Source of the DNA: CAIMFV01 sp040757715
GTDB taxonomy: Bacteria; Pseudomonadota; Alphaproteobacteria; Caulobacterales; Caulobacteraceae
DNA: 64,000 bases
Direction: 5' to 3'
Assembly: GCA_040757715.1 (NCBI GenBank)
Contig: JBFLWS010000010.1
Coordinates: 1-64,000, forward strand
Shown here: positions 25,347-33,462 of the stretch, piece by piece
How positions within the stretch are numbered: position 1 is the stretch's first letter
Layout of the letters: every line of letters begins with the position of its first letter
Position numbers and translations under genes: made by a program
The notes under the pieces: generated by a model
What the model saw: only the letters and a program-made list of their open reading frames with translations
Told to the model about the DNA's origin: nothing
The model's database searches: none

Positions 25347-25618
25347 ATCGCCTTCCTGATCAGCAGGCCCTTTTCCGGGCGGCGGTCATCGGCGCCGGAC
25401 CATTCGGTGGAAAGATAGGTGGAGCGGGCGCGCGTGAGCGTCTCAGCGCCGCCGCGCAGGCCGCGGGGGGCGGGGCCGCCGAACATGTGGGCATGGAAGC
25501 GGGCCTCGACCCGGGCCTCGACCTGACGCACGCGCTCGCGGCGAACGCCGGCGTCGCGGACGCTTTCGCCCGGAACCAGAGCCGGCAACTGAGCCGAATA
25601 TCCTGTCTTTTGCGCCAT
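25343..25618 (-). CDS. Hypothetical protein, 91 residues
   Basis: I do not recognise this protein. It is Arg-rich, with a predicted helix (VRQVEARVEARFHAHMFG) and a conserved-looking C-terminal part (STEWSGADDRRPEKGLL). It has no signal peptide or membrane segment. An upstream GAGG and ATG fit translation at 25618, and its stop overlaps the engB stop by 3-4 bp (CTAA), a compact arrangement that supports a real gene. An overlapping frame on the same strand is less protein-like. Confidence 0.55.
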   Translation of the reverse strand: MAQKTGYSAQLPALVPGESVRDAGVRRERVRQVEARVEARFHAHMFGGPAPRGLRGGAETLTRARSTYLSTEWSGADDRRPEKGLLIRKAI

Positions 25619-25686
25619 AACGGGACGACCTCATGTCTGGTCATCCCCAAGGAGCAAACGCCCTGCCGAGCCGTGGCTGACGGGCG

Positions 25687-26325
25687 CTATTCCTTGGCGG
25701 CCAGCTTGGCCAGCTGGCGCTGCATCTCTTCCATCTGCTGCTTCAGCTCGGCCAGGGACTGATCGGTGGGGGCGGCGGCGGCTGGCGCCTCCGCATGGCC
25801 CTCTTCTCGCGTCGGAAAGGCGAAGGGGGTGAACATCTTCATGGCCCGGTCGAACATGGCGATGTTCTGACGCACTTGGTCTTCGAACAGGTTGAAGCTG
25901 GGGGCCCCGCCGAGGGCCCCGGACATCTGCTCGCGGAACCGCTCCTGTTGGCGGGCGAAACCGTCCAGGGACATTTCCAGGTAGCCGGGCACGAAGGACT
26001 GCATCTGATCGCCATAGAAGCGGATCAGCTGGCGCAGGAATTGGATCGGCAAGAGGTTCTGGCCCCGGCTCTCTTCTTCGAAGATGATCTGGGTAAGGAC
26101 CGAACGGGTGATCTCTTCATTGGTCTTGGCGTCAAAGACCACGAAGTCGACCCCCTCTTTCACCATCTCGGCCAGGTGGTCGAGGGTGACGTAGGAGGAG
26201 GACGCCGTGTTGTAGAGCCGGCGGTTGGCGTACTTTTTGATCACCACCCGGTCGCCGCTGGACTTCGATCCGGCGCGCTTGGCCTCGCCATCGCTATTGC
26301 CGTCCTGAGTGCGGTTTTCGGCCAA
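25687..26325 (-). CDS. phaR: Polyhydroxyalkanoate synthesis repressor PhaR
   Basis: Transcriptional repressor that also binds PHB granules and controls phasin and PHA genes. A 212-residue protein: a polar leader, then the PHB/PHA-accumulation DNA-binding domain (about 25-90: VVIKKYANRRLYNT, SYVTLDHLAEMV, DAKTNEEITRSVLTQII), then a helical granule-binding domain (FLRQLIRFYGDQMQSFVPGYLE) and a Glu/Gln-rich coiled coil at the C-terminus (SLAELKQQMEEMQRQL). It is divergent from phaA-phaB. Confidence 0.93.
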   Translation of the reverse strand: MAENRTQDGNSDGEAKRAGSKSSGDRVVIKKYANRRLYNTASSSYVTLDHLAEMVKEGVDFVVFDAKTNEEITRSVLTQIIFEEESRGQNLLPIQFLRQLIRFYGDQMQSFVPGYLEMSLDGFARQQERFREQMSGALGGAPSFNLFEDQVRQNIAMFDRAMKMFTPFAFPTREEGHAEAPAAAAPTDQSLAELKQQMEEMQRQLAKLAAKE

Positions 26326-26648
26326 TTGCAGATTCCTCGTAATTATAGGCCAACGCCCTGCCGGCTGGCGTCTCGTGTTGCGGCGCCGCGAAAGCGAGTA
26401 TCAAGGATTGCGGCGGCGAACGCCAGAGCTTGATTACGCCCCGCAAGCGCCAAGCCGGCGATGGCGAAGGTTGGTAGATTGTTCCCGAAACGCCGCACTG
26501 CGGGGGAAACGTTGGGAAAATTTCTCCCAAAAAGCTCGCGAAGGCGTGACGCGGCCTTCGACTTATGACAGGTCAGGGTCGCCTCGCAAACCTCGGCCTA
26601 AAAGGTTAAGAGGTTTCGACAGACCAGAGCTAGGGAGCCCTAAGCGCC
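26326..26648. promoter_or_regulatory. phaR-phaA divergent control region
   Basis: A 323-bp non-coding stretch that must carry the promoters of both units. The clearest element is an inverted repeat TTGGGA-N7-TCCCAA at 26512-26530, a candidate operator for PhaR or another regulator. No RNA gene or further ORF is convincing. Confidence 0.4.
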
Positions 26649-27836
26649 ATGAGCGACTCCGCCCAAGACATCGTCATCGTCTCCGCCGCCCGCACTCCAG
26701 TAGGCTCGTTCAACGGCGCGCTGTCCAGCCTGCCCGCCCACGAACTGGGCAAGGTGGCCATTTCCGCCGCATTGCAGCGCGCCGGCGTCGACGCCAAGGA
26801 CGTGGACGAGGTGATCCTCGGCCAGGTGCTGCAGGCAGGTTCTGGCCAAGGTCCGGCCCGTCAGGCCTCGGTGGCGGCGGGCGTGCCGGTGGAGAGCCCG
26901 GCCTGGAGCCTCAACCAGCTGTGCGGCTCGGGCCTGCGCGCTGTGGCGCTGGGCTTCCAGCAGATCGCCCAAGGCGACGCCAAGATTGTGGTGGCCGGCG
27001 GTCAGGAGAGCATGAGCCGCTCGCCCCACGCGCAGAACCTGCGCGGCGGCCAGAAGATGGGCGACCTCGCCCTCGTGGACACCATGCTGAAGGACGGCCT
27101 CCTGGACGCCTTCCACGGCTACCACATGGGTCAGACCGCCGAGAACATCGCCAGCCGCTGGCAGATCACCCGCGAAGACCAGGACCGCTTCGCCGTGGAC
27201 TCGCAGAACAAGGCCGAAGCCGCCCAGAAGGCCGGCAAGTTCAAGGACGAGATCGCCCCCGTGGTCATCAAGGGCAAGAAGGGCGACACGGTGGTGGATC
27301 AGGACGAATATATCCGCCACGGCGTCACCTATGAGAGCCTCTCGGGTCTGCGCCCGGCCTTCGCCAAGGACGGCTCGGTGACCGCGGCGAACGCCTCGGG
27401 CATCAATGACGGCGCCGCCGCCTTGGTGCTGATGAGCGCCGAGGAGGCCAAGACGCGCGGCCTCGAGCCGCTGGCCCGCATCGCCGCCTGGTCCAACGCC
27501 GGCGTCGACCCGGAAATCATGGGCACGGGCCCGATCCCGGCCGTGAAGAAGGCCCTCGCCAAGGCCGGCTGGTCCGTGGCCGACCTCGACCTGGTGGAAT
27601 CCAACGAAGCCTTCGCCGCCCAGTCCATCTGCGTGCTGCGCGAGCTCGGTCTCGACCCGGCCAAGGTCAACGTCAACGGCGGGGCCATCGCCATCGGCCA
27701 TCCCATCGGCGCTTCGGGCGCGCGCATCCTCACCACCCTGGTGCACGAGATGAAACGCTCGGGGGCCAAGAAGGGCGTGGCCACGCTTTGCGTCGGCGGC
27801 GGCATGGGCGTGGCGGTCTGCGTCGAGCGACCCTGA
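26649..27836 (+). CDS. phaA: Acetyl-CoA acetyltransferase (beta-ketothiolase)
   Basis: Condenses two acetyl-CoA to acetoacetyl-CoA, the first step of PHB synthesis. The 395-residue thiolase has the acyl-accepting cysteine in LNQLCGSGLRA (about residue 92), GGQESMSRSPH, the NEAFAAQ motif, GHPIGASGAR with the catalytic His, and CVGGGMGVAV with the second Cys. It is followed 45 bp later by phaB and lies opposite phaR, so PHB precursor synthesis is the likely role. Confidence 0.94.
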   Translation: MSDSAQDIVIVSAARTPVGSFNGALSSLPAHELGKVAISAALQRAGVDAKDVDEVILGQVLQAGSGQGPARQASVAAGVPVESPAWSLNQLCGSGLRAVALGFQQIAQGDAKIVVAGGQESMSRSPHAQNLRGGQKMGDLALVDTMLKDGLLDAFHGYHMGQTAENIASRWQITREDQDRFAVDSQNKAEAAQKAGKFKDEIAPVVIKGKKGDTVVDQDEYIRHGVTYESLSGLRPAFAKDGSVTAANASGINDGAAALVLMSAEEAKTRGLEPLARIAAWSNAGVDPEIMGTGPIPAVKKALAKAGWSVADLDLVESNEAFAAQSICVLRELGLDPAKVNVNGGAIAIGHPIGASGARILTTLVHEMKRSGAKKGVATLCVGGGMGVAVCVERP

Positions 27837-27881
27837 TCCGATCCTTAATCCAACAAATAAGAACAGATTCCAGGAGGTATT

Positions 27882-28607
27882 ATGTCCCGAGTTGCACTGG
27901 TCACGGGCGGGACCCGCGGCATTGGCCGAGCCATTTCGGCGCGTCTGAAGGCGGACGGCTACAAGGTGGCGGCGGGCTATGCCGGCAATGACGAGGCGGC
28001 CAAGGCCTGCGCCACCGAGCTTGGCGTCATGGTGGTGAAGGGCAATGTCGGCGACTTCGACGACTGCGCCCGCGCGGTGAAGGAAGTGGAGGCCGAGCTC
28101 GGCCCGGTGGAGATCCTGGTGAACAACGCCGGCATCACCCGCGACGCCATGCTGCACAAGATGTCCAAGGAGCAGTGGAACGAGGTGATCTTCGTCAACC
28201 TCGCCTCCATCTTCAACATGAGCCGCCAGGTCATTGATGGCATGCGCGAGCGCGGCTTCGGCCGCATCGTCAACATCTCGTCCATCAACGGCCAGAAGGG
28301 CCAGATGGGTCAGACCAACTATTCCGCCGCCAAGGCCGGGGCCATCGGCTTCACCAAGGCCCTGGCCCAGGAAACCGCCGCCAAGGGCATCACGGTGAAC
28401 TGCGTCGCGCCGGGCTATATCGACACCGAGATGGTGTCGGCGGTGCCGCAGCCGGTGCTGGACAAGATCATCGGCGGCATCCCCGTGGGCCGCCTCGGCC
28501 GGGCCGAGGAGATCGCCGCCTGCGTGGCCTTCCTCGCCCGCGACGATTCCAGCTTCATCACCGGCGCCACCATCACCGCCAACGGCGGCCAGTACCTCGC
28601 CAGCTAA
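27882..28607 (+). CDS. phaB: Acetoacetyl-CoA reductase
   Basis: NADPH-dependent short-chain dehydrogenase giving (R)-3-hydroxybutyryl-CoA for PHB. The 241-residue product has the cofactor motif TGGTRGIG (8-15), NNAGITRDAMLHKM, the catalytic Ser region NISSINGQKGQMGQ and YSAAK (about 147-151). INGQKGQ.GQTNYSAAK is characteristic of PhbB rather than FabG. It has an excellent AGGAGG site. The polymerase gene phaC is not in this window. Confidence 0.93.
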   Translation: MSRVALVTGGTRGIGRAISARLKADGYKVAAGYAGNDEAAKACATELGVMVVKGNVGDFDDCARAVKEVEAELGPVEILVNNAGITRDAMLHKMSKEQWNEVIFVNLASIFNMSRQVIDGMRERGFGRIVNISSINGQKGQMGQTNYSAAKAGAIGFTKALAQETAAKGITVNCVAPGYIDTEMVSAVPQPVLDKIIGGIPVGRLGRAEEIAACVAFLARDDSSFITGATITANGGQYLAS

Positions 28608-28639
28608 GCGGCTGGAACTCGCAAGCTTCACGCGGTCGC

Positions 28640-28670
28640 GCGGCGTGACGTCGCAAAAACGTCACGCCGC
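28640..28670. terminator. Perfect 12-bp inverted repeat after phaB
   Basis: Arms GCGGCGTGACGT (28640-28651) and ACGTCACGCCGC (28659-28670) enclose a 7-nt loop, 32 bp past the phaB stop. The stem is strong enough to end or stabilise phaAB transcripts, but no T-run follows, so factor-independent termination is doubtful. TGACGT-TCA-like symmetry also allows a protein-binding site. Confidence 0.5.
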
Positions 28671-28734
28671 CTCCGCCGTCGCTGAACCGCCGGACCATCG
28701 TCCAAAAAGCGCCTCACTGGCGCGGCAAGCGAAG

Positions 28735-29541
28735 ATGATGGACTTCGGGACGCCGCGGATTTCGCGCCTCATCGCATTCGGCCTTTCGCCTCTTCTGATC
28801 GCCACGGCGCTCCTCGCCGCACCGGCGTCAGGCGAGCCCATATCCCTGCGCGACGCCCTGCTCGGCAAGCACGGCAAGACCGAGCACGGCGCCAATATCG
28901 CCGCCGGTCGCTACCTGCCCGAAGAGGGCGAGGCCTTCGTGGTGGAGCCCGCCGAGGGGCAGCATGTGCTGCTGGTGCGCTTCGAAGACAATCCCGAAGT
29001 CTACGTGCTGCGCCCCACCGCAGCCCCCCGCGGCGATGTCATCTACAAGAACGACGTGGACGAGCCCATGCTGCGCGCCACGCGGCTCGGCGGCCTCACT
29101 GTGTTCACCGACGCCCATCCCTTGGGCGCAGCGGCGGCGCCCGCTCCAGGCGAGACCAATCCGCTGCGCCTCGCGCCCATCGCCAGCGCCAACGCCCTCT
29201 TGCAATCCATGGTCCAGGCCAGCCGCTGGGCCAGCCACGCCGCCCAGCACCTGGTGGTGTTTGAAGCGCCCGACCTGTCGGCCAAGGACATCACCCCAGC
29301 CGGCGGGGCTGTGTTCGCCGACGCCGCCTGGTTGGCCGCCCAGGCCTTCAACCGGCTCGCCGCCCAAGGCAAGGACGGCAGGCTCATCGTACAGCGTTAT
29401 GACAAGGTGGAGTTCGCCAACGGCAAGGCCGCCAGCGCCACGGTGACCGGCGCGGTGGTGCAGATCACCGTCTGCACCGACAAGGGCTATGCCGGGCGCC
29501 CCTCATCCAAGCGCATCCTCGCCGTGCTGAAGCGGAAGTAG
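28735..29541 (+). CDS. DUF4908 domain-containing secreted protein
   Basis: A 268-residue protein with an N-terminal signal or anchor (ISRLIAFGLSPLLIATALLAAPASGEP, in part) and an extracytoplasmic domain starting SLRDALLGKHGKTEHG. FVVEPAEGQHVLLVRFE and EVYVLRP are recognisable blocks of the DUF4908 family, which is confined largely to Caulobacterales and has no established function. A GTG at 28645 would lengthen it, but it lies inside the inverted repeat; the ATG pair at 28735/28738 comes just before the signal sequence. Confidence 0.7.
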   Translation: MMDFGTPRISRLIAFGLSPLLIATALLAAPASGEPISLRDALLGKHGKTEHGANIAAGRYLPEEGEAFVVEPAEGQHVLLVRFEDNPEVYVLRPTAAPRGDVIYKNDVDEPMLRATRLGGLTVFTDAHPLGAAAAPAPGETNPLRLAPIASANALLQSMVQASRWASHAAQHLVVFEAPDLSAKDITPAGGAVFADAAWLAAQAFNRLAAQGKDGRLIVQRYDKVEFANGKAASATVTGAVVQITVCTDKGYAGRPSSKRILAVLKRK

Positions 29542-29552
29542 GACGTCGGGAT

Positions 29553-30314
29553 TTAGCCCTTAAACTCGTCCTTGGCCTGGCGCACCGCAGCGAAGGCTTC
29601 CGCGTCGCTCACCCCTGCAAGGCCGAGCCCCGGCGCCAGCTGCGGCGCGCGCAGGAAGGGATTGGCGGCGCGCTCGGCCCCGATGCTGGTGGGCACGGTC
29701 CACTCGCCCCGCTCCCGCGCCGCGAACACCGCCTCGGCCCGCGTCTTCAGCTCAGGCGAAGTATCCACCGAGAGGGCGAAGCGGGCGTTGGAGGCGGTAT
29801 ATTCGTGCGCGCAATAGACCTGCGTCTCCGCCGGAAGCGCGGCGAGGCGAGAGAGGCTCTCCCACATCGTTTCCGGCGTGCCCTCGAACAGCCGCCCGCA
29901 GCCGAGAGCGAACAGGGTGTCGCCCACAAAAGCCGCGCCGGCGCTCTTCGCATAATAGGAGACGTGCCCGGCGGTGTGGCCCTTGGTGTCGATCACCTGG
30001 AACGCCGTCTCGCCCAGCGCCACTGTATCGCCGCCCTGCACCACCCGATCCAGCGGGGCGATGCGGGTCACTTCCTGCGGCCCGATGATCTCGCAGCCCG
30101 TGGCCGCCTTCACCGCGGCGTTGCCGCCGGCGTGGTCCGGGTGCCAGTGGGTGTTGAAGATATAGTCGAGCCCCCAGCCCGCGTCTTTCAGCGCCGCGAG
30201 CACCGCCTCGGCGTCGGGGGTGTCGATGGCCGCGGTCTTGCCGCTGGCCGAATCCCGGATCAGATAGCCGTAATTGTCGGAGAGGCAGGCGAACTGGCGA
30301 ATCTCGAGGGGCAT
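29553..30314 (-). CDS. gloB: Hydroxyacylglutathione hydrolase (glyoxalase II)
   Basis: Hydrolyses S-D-lactoylglutathione to D-lactate and glutathione, ending methylglyoxal detoxification. The 253-residue metallo-beta-lactamase-fold enzyme has the metal motif THWHPDHAGG (His56, His58, Asp60, His61), TKGHTAGHVSYY, GDTLFALGCGRLFEGT and YCAHEYTASNARFA, all glyoxalase II hallmarks. It is transcribed divergently from the methyltransferase gene. Confidence 0.94.
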   Translation of the reverse strand: MPLEIRQFACLSDNYGYLIRDSASGKTAAIDTPDAEAVLAALKDAGWGLDYIFNTHWHPDHAGGNAAVKAATGCEIIGPQEVTRIAPLDRVVQGGDTVALGETAFQVIDTKGHTAGHVSYYAKSAGAAFVGDTLFALGCGRLFEGTPETMWESLSRLAALPAETQVYCAHEYTASNARFALSVDTSPELKTRAEAVFAARERGEWTVPTSIGAERAANPFLRAPQLAPGLGLAGVSDAEAFAAVRQAKDEFKG

Positions 30315-30412
30315 GGGATCGATCCGTTGGGGCGCAGGTGGGGCGCGCAGGTTTAAGTGCGTGTTTGCCGTTGAACGACATATATTGAGCCGGTGAACCC
30401 CAGGCGAGGCCC

Positions 30413-31183
30413 ATGCGCCGCGACGTCCTCACCCTCCGCAGCTTCTACGCCACCGCCCTCGGCCAGGCGGCGCGCACCCTTGTCTCGCGCAAGCTGGTGG
30501 AGGCCTGGGGCGACGCCCACGGCCTCGACGTGCTCGGGGTCGGCTACGCCACGCCCTTCCTCGATCCCTTCCGCAGCCGCGCCCGGCGGGTGGTGGCGGC
30601 CATGCCGGCGGCGCAGGGGGTGGAGGTGTGGCCCTCGGGCGAGGCCAATCTCGCCTGTCTGGCGGGGGAGCAGGAACTGCCCTTCCCCAGCGCCTTCTTC
30701 GATCGCATCGTGGTGGCCCATGGCCTGGAGGAGAGCGATGCGCCAGGCCCCCTGCTCGCCGAGGTGCGCCGCGTGCTGGCCCCGTCTGGGCGCATGATCG
30801 CCGTGGTGGCCAACCGCCGTGGCCTCTGGGCCCGGGCCGAAGAGACCCCCTTCGGTCATGGCCGGCCCTTCAGCCGCGAACAGCTGGAAGAGGTGGTGAT
30901 CCAGGCCGGCCTCGCCCCCGAGGCCTGGTCGCGCGCGCTCTATGTGCCGCCTCTCGCCATGCTGGCCCGCCACGCGGACGTGATCGAACAGGTGGGATCG
31001 CGGCTTGCCGCCCCCATGGCCGGCCTTATCCTCCTGGAAGCGGTGAAGCAGACCTTTGCGGTGAAGCCGCGCGGCCTGAAGGCCCCGGCCGTGGTGCGCG
31101 CCCTGCGTCCTGCCGCCGCCGGCGCCGCTTCGTCCTCGCATCGCGGCGGACCGGATACAGAGGGCCTTGGAGGCGGCGGATAA
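30413..31183 (+). CDS. SAM-dependent methyltransferase
   Basis: A 256-residue protein with a class I methyltransferase fold: DVLGVGYATPFLDPF occupies the motif I position, LPFPSAFFDRIVVAHGLEE the motif II region, and EVRRVLAPSGRMIAVVANRRG the motif III region. Motif I is degenerate (VGYATP instead of GxGxG), as is usual in this gloB-linked alphaproteobacterial family. The substrate is unknown. The C-terminal tail is Gly/Ala-rich. A divergent promoter is shared with gloB in a gap of 98 bp. Confidence 0.82.
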   Translation: MRRDVLTLRSFYATALGQAARTLVSRKLVEAWGDAHGLDVLGVGYATPFLDPFRSRARRVVAAMPAAQGVEVWPSGEANLACLAGEQELPFPSAFFDRIVVAHGLEESDAPGPLLAEVRRVLAPSGRMIAVVANRRGLWARAEETPFGHGRPFSREQLEEVVIQAGLAPEAWSRALYVPPLAMLARHADVIEQVGSRLAAPMAGLILLEAVKQTFAVKPRGLKAPAVVRALRPAAAGAASSSHRGGPDTEGLGGGG

Positions 31184-31227
31184 GTTCGCCATAGCTAGAT
31201 CAGACAACGACTCGGGGAACGGCCTTC

Positions 31228-31572
31228 ATGAAGCTGATTGTGGCGATCATCAAACCCAGCCGCCTGGACGAAGTTCTGGACGCGGTCACCGAAGCTGGCG
31301 CGTCGGGCGTCACCGTCACCGAGGTGCGCGGCTACGGCCGCCAGCGCGGCAAGACCGAGGTCTATCGCGGCGCCGAATACGAGGTGAAGCTGCTGCCCAA
31401 GGTGAAGCTGGAGATCGCCGTCAGCGACGACATGGTCACCCAGGTGGTGGAAGCTGTCTCCCGCTCGGCCAATTCCGGCAAGATCGGCGACGGCAAGGTG
31501 TTCGTGCTCGACCTCGAACAGGCCCTGCGCATTCGCACCGGCGAGCGCGACACCGCCGCCATCGCGGGCTAA
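31228..31572 (+). CDS. glnK: P-II family nitrogen regulatory protein
   Basis: Trimeric signal protein that senses 2-oxoglutarate and ATP/ADP and reports nitrogen status. The 114-residue product has the T-loop with uridylylation site Tyr51 (RGAEYEV), the B-loop GKIGDGKVFV and the C-terminal RIRTGE. GlnB or GlnK cannot be told apart confidently; neither glnA nor amtB is adjacent. A GCTAGATC block at 31194-31201 matches the Caulobacter-type -10 element (GCTANAWC). The stop overlaps that of metW by 4 bp. Confidence 0.9.
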   Translation: MKLIVAIIKPSRLDEVLDAVTEAGASGVTVTEVRGYGRQRGKTEVYRGAEYEVKLLPKVKLEIAVSDDMVTQVVEAVSRSANSGKIGDGKVFVLDLEQALRIRTGERDTAAIAG

Positions 31573-32222
31573 TTTAAAGCGAACGGCTCGTCGGTCGGCG
31601 GCGGGACTGCCGCCTGGGCCGTTGGCTTGCGGCTGAGCATGAAGATCAGCTGCTCGGTGCGCCAGTTTTCCAACAGCCCAGTGGGTTCGATCGCCCGCGC
31701 CGGCTTGCCTCCGGAGAGCGCCGCCGCCGCCTCGATGCGCAGGCCGAGCTCCTGGCAGAGGTCGAGGAAGTCGAGCAGCGTGCACAGGTGGATATTGGCG
31801 GTGGCGTACCAGGGGTCCGGCAGGGCCTTGGTCTCGGGCATGCGGCCGCGGGTGATCAGGTTCAGCCGCACCCGCCAGTGGCCGAAATTGGGGAAGGAGA
31901 CGATGGCCCGGTCGGCCAGGCGGATCAGCTCGCCCAGCACATCCTTGGGCGCGCGCAGGGCCTGCAAGGTCTGGGACAGGATGGCGTAGTCGAAGGCCTG
32001 GTCGGGGAAGTCCTTCAGGTCGCTGTCGGCGTCGCCCTGGATCACGGTGAGCCCCTTGGCGAGACAGGCCGAGACCCCGTCGACGCTGATCTCCACGCCG
32101 CGGCCGTCCACGCGCTTTTCGGCTTCCAGGAGGGCGAGGAGATCGCCGGTCCCGCAGCCCACGTCCAGCACCCGCGCCCCTGGCCGCACCAGCCGCAGGA
32201 TCTCCTTGAAGTCCTCGCGCAT
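31569..32222 (-). CDS. metW: Methionine biosynthesis protein MetW
   Basis: Methyltransferase-like partner of MetX; reported in related bacteria to be needed for full homoserine acyltransferase activity. The 217-residue product has RVLDVGCGTGDLLALL, GVEISVDGVSACLAKGLTVIQGD (in part) and FPNFGHWRVRLNL, all MetW hallmarks. It starts 2 nt after the metX stop (TGAGCATG), so the two are one operon. Confidence 0.93.
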   Translation of the reverse strand: MREDFKEILRLVRPGARVLDVGCGTGDLLALLEAEKRVDGRGVEISVDGVSACLAKGLTVIQGDADSDLKDFPDQAFDYAILSQTLQALRAPKDVLGELIRLADRAIVSFPNFGHWRVRLNLITRGRMPETKALPDPWYATANIHLCTLLDFLDLCQELGLRIEAAAALSGGKPARAIEPTGLLENWRTEQLIFMLSRKPTAQAAVPPPTDEPFALN

Positions 32223-32224
32223 GC

Positions 32225-33361
32225 TCAGGCCTCCCTGTGGCGGTCGGCGCCGGCGAGGAAGCCGGACAGGGCCGCATCCATGGCCGGCTCTTCCAGCAGG
32301 AAGGCGTCATGGCCCTTGTCGCTGTCGATCTCCACGAAGCTGGCCCGGGCGCCGGCGGCGGTGAGGGCGCGCACGATGGCCCGGCTCTCCGAGGTGGGAT
32401 AGAGCCAGTCCGAGGTGAACGAGAGCACGCAGAAGCGCACGTTGGTGGAGCGCTCGAAGGCCTTGGCCAGGCGCCCGCCATGAGGGGCGGCGAGGTCGAA
32501 ATAGTCCATGGCCCTTGTGATGTAGAGATAGCTGTTGGCGTCGAAGCGGCCGACGAAGGCCGAGCCCTGATGGCGCAGATAGCTCTCCACCTGGAAGTCG
32601 GCGTCGAAGCCCCAGGAGAGGCCGTCGCGCTGTAGTTCGCGGCCGAACTTGCGCTGCAGGGCGTGCTCCGAGAGATAGGTGATGTGCGCGGCCATGCGGG
32701 CGACGGCGAGGCCCTTTTCCGGCCGCACGCCGTTCTCGCCGTACTTGCCTGCGCGCCAGTCCGGGTCGGCCATGATGGCCTGACGCCCCACCTCGTGGAA
32801 GGCGATGTTTTGGGCCGAGTGGCGCGGGGCCGAGGCGATCACCACCGCCGCGTCGATGCGGTCCGGATGCCGCGCCGCCCATTCCAGGGTCTGCATGCCG
32901 CCCATGGAGCCGCCGATCACCGCGAATATTCGCTTCACCCCCAGCACGTCCAAGAGCTTGGCCTGGGCGTTGACCATGTCGCCGATGGTGATCACCGGGA
33001 AGCTGAGGCCATAGGGCTGGCCGGTGGCGGGGTCGGGCGAGCTCGGCCCGGTGGAGCCCATGCAGCCGCCGAGAATATTGGCGCAGATGATGAAGTAGCG
33101 GTCGGTGTCGATGGGCCGGCCCGGACCCACAGCGCGCGACCACCAGCCGGGCTTGCCGGTGACCGGATGCCGGCCCGCCACATGCTGATCGCCGGTGAGC
33201 GCATGGCAGATGAGGATGGCGTTGGAACCGTCGGCGTTCAGCCGGCCATAGGTCTGGTAGGCCACCTGCACGTTCGCCAGCATGCCGCCGCCGTCGAGGG
33301 CGAGGGGCTTGGGTAGGACGGCCACGCCGCCCGTATCGGCTTCAAGAACTTGCGCGCTCAT
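32225..33361 (-). CDS. metX: Homoserine O-acetyltransferase
   Basis: Acetylates homoserine for methionine synthesis. The 378-residue alpha/beta hydrolase has the nucleophile Ser152 in GGSMGG, and the Asp and His of the triad in FTSDWLYP and DSDKGHDAFL. HALTGDQHVAG and NILGGCMGSTGPSS are MetX signatures. Its start lies 101 bp from the divergent M20 peptidase gene. No SAM riboswitch-like structure is obvious upstream. Confidence 0.94.
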   Translation of the reverse strand: MSAQVLEADTGGVAVLPKPLALDGGGMLANVQVAYQTYGRLNADGSNAILICHALTGDQHVAGRHPVTGKPGWWSRAVGPGRPIDTDRYFIICANILGGCMGSTGPSSPDPATGQPYGLSFPVITIGDMVNAQAKLLDVLGVKRIFAVIGGSMGGMQTLEWAARHPDRIDAAVVIASAPRHSAQNIAFHEVGRQAIMADPDWRAGKYGENGVRPEKGLAVARMAAHITYLSEHALQRKFGRELQRDGLSWGFDADFQVESYLRHQGSAFVGRFDANSYLYITRAMDYFDLAAPHGGRLAKAFERSTNVRFCVLSFTSDWLYPTSESRAIVRALTAAGARASFVEIDSDKGHDAFLLEEPAMDAALSGFLAGADRHREA

Positions 33362-33462
33362 GCCGCTTTGGAGCGCGTCTTTGCCCGCCCTGTCAATGCA
33401 AGCCCTTCCTCGAACATCGGCCTTCGGCTTACAGTCGCGACTTTCTTCCGGGGGAGCGGTTC

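Noticed and set aside
26640..28631. 663-codon minus-strand frame opposite phaA/phaB
   Set aside because: Antisense shadow of two clear PHB genes, no recognisable motifs.
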